A stretch of DNA of 25,000 nt from Gammaproteobacteria bacterium. GTDB lineage: Bacteria > Pseudomonadota > Gammaproteobacteria > Pseudomonadales > Cellvibrionaceae. The translations under genes and the position numbers were made by a program. The stretch lies in NCBI GenBank assembly GCA_021151625.1, contig JAGKWY010000061.1, forward strand, positions 1 through 25,000. Direction: 5' to 3'. Below the pieces are notes generated by a model. It saw nothing but the letters and a program-made list of their open reading frames with translations. It had not been told where the DNA came from and did not search any database. Below are positions 23,898 through 25,000 of the stretch, one piece after another. Numbering within the stretch: position 1 is the stretch's first letter; every line of letters begins with the position of its first letter.

Positions 23898-24843
23898 ATG
23901 TCTTCTATCAAGAAAGTGGTTCTGCAAGCGTTTGATTGAAATCGCCAACGAAGTTGGTGCTGATGCAATTTCCCACGGTGCGACCGGTAAGGGTAATGAT
24001 CAGGTGCGTTTCGAACTGGGTGCTTATGCACTGAAACCAGGTATCAAAGTAATTGCGCCATGGCGGGAGTGGGATCTGACTTCCCGCGAAACCCTGATGA
24101 ATTACTGTGAAAAGAACAATATTCCGGTGGATTTCGCCAAGAAGAAGGCATCGCCTTACTCAATGGATGCCAACCTGTTGCACATCTCCTATGAAGGCAA
24201 GGTTCTGGAAAACCCATGGACCGAAGCGGAAGACGATATGTGGCGTTGGACTGTAGCCCCGGAAGTGGCTCCAGACAAAGCAACCTACCTTGAACTGACC
24301 TATGAAAAAGGCGATGTGGTTGCCATCGATGGCAAGCGCATGTCACCGGCAACTATCCTTGCTTATCTGAACAAAGTCGGTGGCGAGAATGGTGTTGGTC
24401 GCCTGGATATCGTGGAAAACCGCTATGTAGGTATGAAGTCGCGCGGCTGCTATGAAACCCCTGGCGGCACCATCATGCTGCGCGCTCACCGCGCAATTGA
24501 ATCCATCACTCTGGATCGCGAAGTGGCGCATTTGAAAGACAGTTTAATGCCCAAGTACGCCGAGATGATCTATAACGGTTATTGGTGGAGCCCTGAGCGC
24601 AAAATGATGCAGGCGATGATCGATGAATCGCAGCAGTTCGTGAATGGTGATGTGCGCGTCAAACTCTACAAAGGTTCTGTACATGTAGTAGGTCGCCGCT
24701 CAGCTGACAGCCTCTTTGATGAAAAAGTAGCTACATTTGAAGATGATGCTGGTGCATACAACCAGAAAGATGCAGAAGGCTTTATCAAGCTGAATGCATT
24801 GCGTATGCGTATTGCTGCCAACAAAGGCCGTGCCCTCAAGTAA
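23898..24843 (+). pseudogene. argG: Argininosuccinate synthase, internal deletion plus frameshift
   Basis: ArgG condenses citrulline and aspartate with ATP in arginine synthesis. A good start exists: GGGAG (23887-23891), 6 nt, ATG 23898, reading MSSIKKVVL as in intact enzymes. After codon 9 the frame jumps: CAAGCGTTTGATTGA gives Q-A-F-D-stop at 23937-23939. Shifted by one base, the same DNA reads KRLIEIANEVGADAISHGATG, which normally lies near residue 100. About 90 codons are therefore absent (length 3n+2), including the AYSGGLDTS PP-loop that binds ATP. Everything after is a normal ArgG C-terminal portion (about 305 residues: GTGKGNDQVRFELGA-like, SPYSMDANLLHISYEG, ENRYVGMKSRGCYETPGG). The sharp edge and undecayed remainder suggest a recent deletion or an assembly error. 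As written it cannot make active enzyme. Confidence 0.9.
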
Positions 24844-24854
24844 TTGTCTGGCGC

Positions 24855-24883
24855 TCCCGCAGCCTGGTGGCTGCGGGAAGTTT
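24855..24883 (+). terminator. Hairpin terminator after argG
   Basis: TCCCGCAGCC (24855-24864), TGGT loop, GGCTGCGGGA (24869-24878), a perfect 10-bp stem. The T tract is poor (AGTTTGATC), so termination may be partial. Confidence 0.7.
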
Positions 24884-24960
24884 GATCAATTGTTGTTTTG
24901 CTTGATTAAAAGCGCATAAATAATTTGATAAATATCAATCCTGTAACTGCAAGTGTGAGA

Positions 24961-24990
24961 CAAAATGCCGCGCTTGAGGCAAAATGCCGC
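24961..24990. repeat. Short direct repeat at the window end
   Basis: CAAAATGCCGC at 24961-24971 and again at 24980-24990, 19 nt apart, downstream of argG. No gene is visible from 24844 to 25000. Confidence 0.6.
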
Positions 24991-25000
24991 ACCTAAAGTA

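Noticed and set aside
23919..23945. Programmed frameshift in argG
   Set aside because: A one-base slip would rejoin the frames but could not restore the roughly 90 missing codons.
23932..24843. Treating the long argG frame as a natural short enzyme starting at TTG 23932
   Set aside because: No ribosome site there, and a proper ATG with the normal argG N-terminus lies 34 nt upstream; the PP-loop is missing.

Overview
The window looks like a chromosomal segment of a gammaproteobacterium close to the Pseudomonas/Cellvibrio lineages. Genus Cellvibrio is my best guess, from gene content and roughly 50% GC; it is an inference, not an identification. No rRNA, tRNA, CRISPR array, prophage or insertion sequence was seen.

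Left arm (1-4610): the 3' two thirds of groL, then sodB (iron superoxide dismutase), an unrecognised single-pass membrane coiled-coil protein, and a class I iron-sulfur fumarase. Each is followed by a good rho-independent hairpin, so these are separate transcription units.

Central block (about 4797-16734): one 12-kb, all-plus-strand signalling cluster with short gaps or overlaps. It opens with a HAMP-less membrane MCP-like protein, two small STAS anti-sigma-antagonist-like proteins, and a three-domain response regulator (receiver, PP2C phosphatase, RsbW-like kinase; HsbR/CrsR architecture). It continues cheY, cheA, cheW, a large soluble PAS receptor, cheR, cheD, cheB. The cheY-to-cheB order is that of the Pseudomonas aeruginosa Che2 cluster, whose receptor is the haem-PAS protein Aer2/McpB. 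The receptor here carries one generic PAS plus three tandem PAS copies. Each copy has a His and a Trp exactly 49 residues apart, the spacing I recall for the haem His and O2-contacting Trp of Aer2. It ends in a CheR-docking pentapeptide (DWEQF). Working model (inference): an Aer2-like gas-sensing array drives CheA, which signals to CheY and possibly to the phosphatase/kinase that switches the STAS proteins, joining a chemosensory array to a partner-switching circuit.

Right arm (16735-25000): convergent with cheB lies a membrane MASE-GAF-PAS-kinase-like sensor. Its PAS has the FixL haem-pocket residues, but the kinase has lost its phosphoacceptor His and most of its ATP site, so it is probably a pseudokinase. 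Then come phhB (pterin carbinolamine dehydratase), can (beta carbonic anhydrase, minus strand), sbcB (exonuclease I), a periplasmic-Cache MCP, and argG. The argG copy lacks about 90 codons near its 5' end, including the ATP-binding PP-loop, and is frameshifted at the junction. It is either a real pseudogene or an assembly deletion.

The most interesting parts are the chemosensory/partner-switching hybrid, the triple haem-type PAS receptor, the pseudokinase oxygen sensor and the broken argG.
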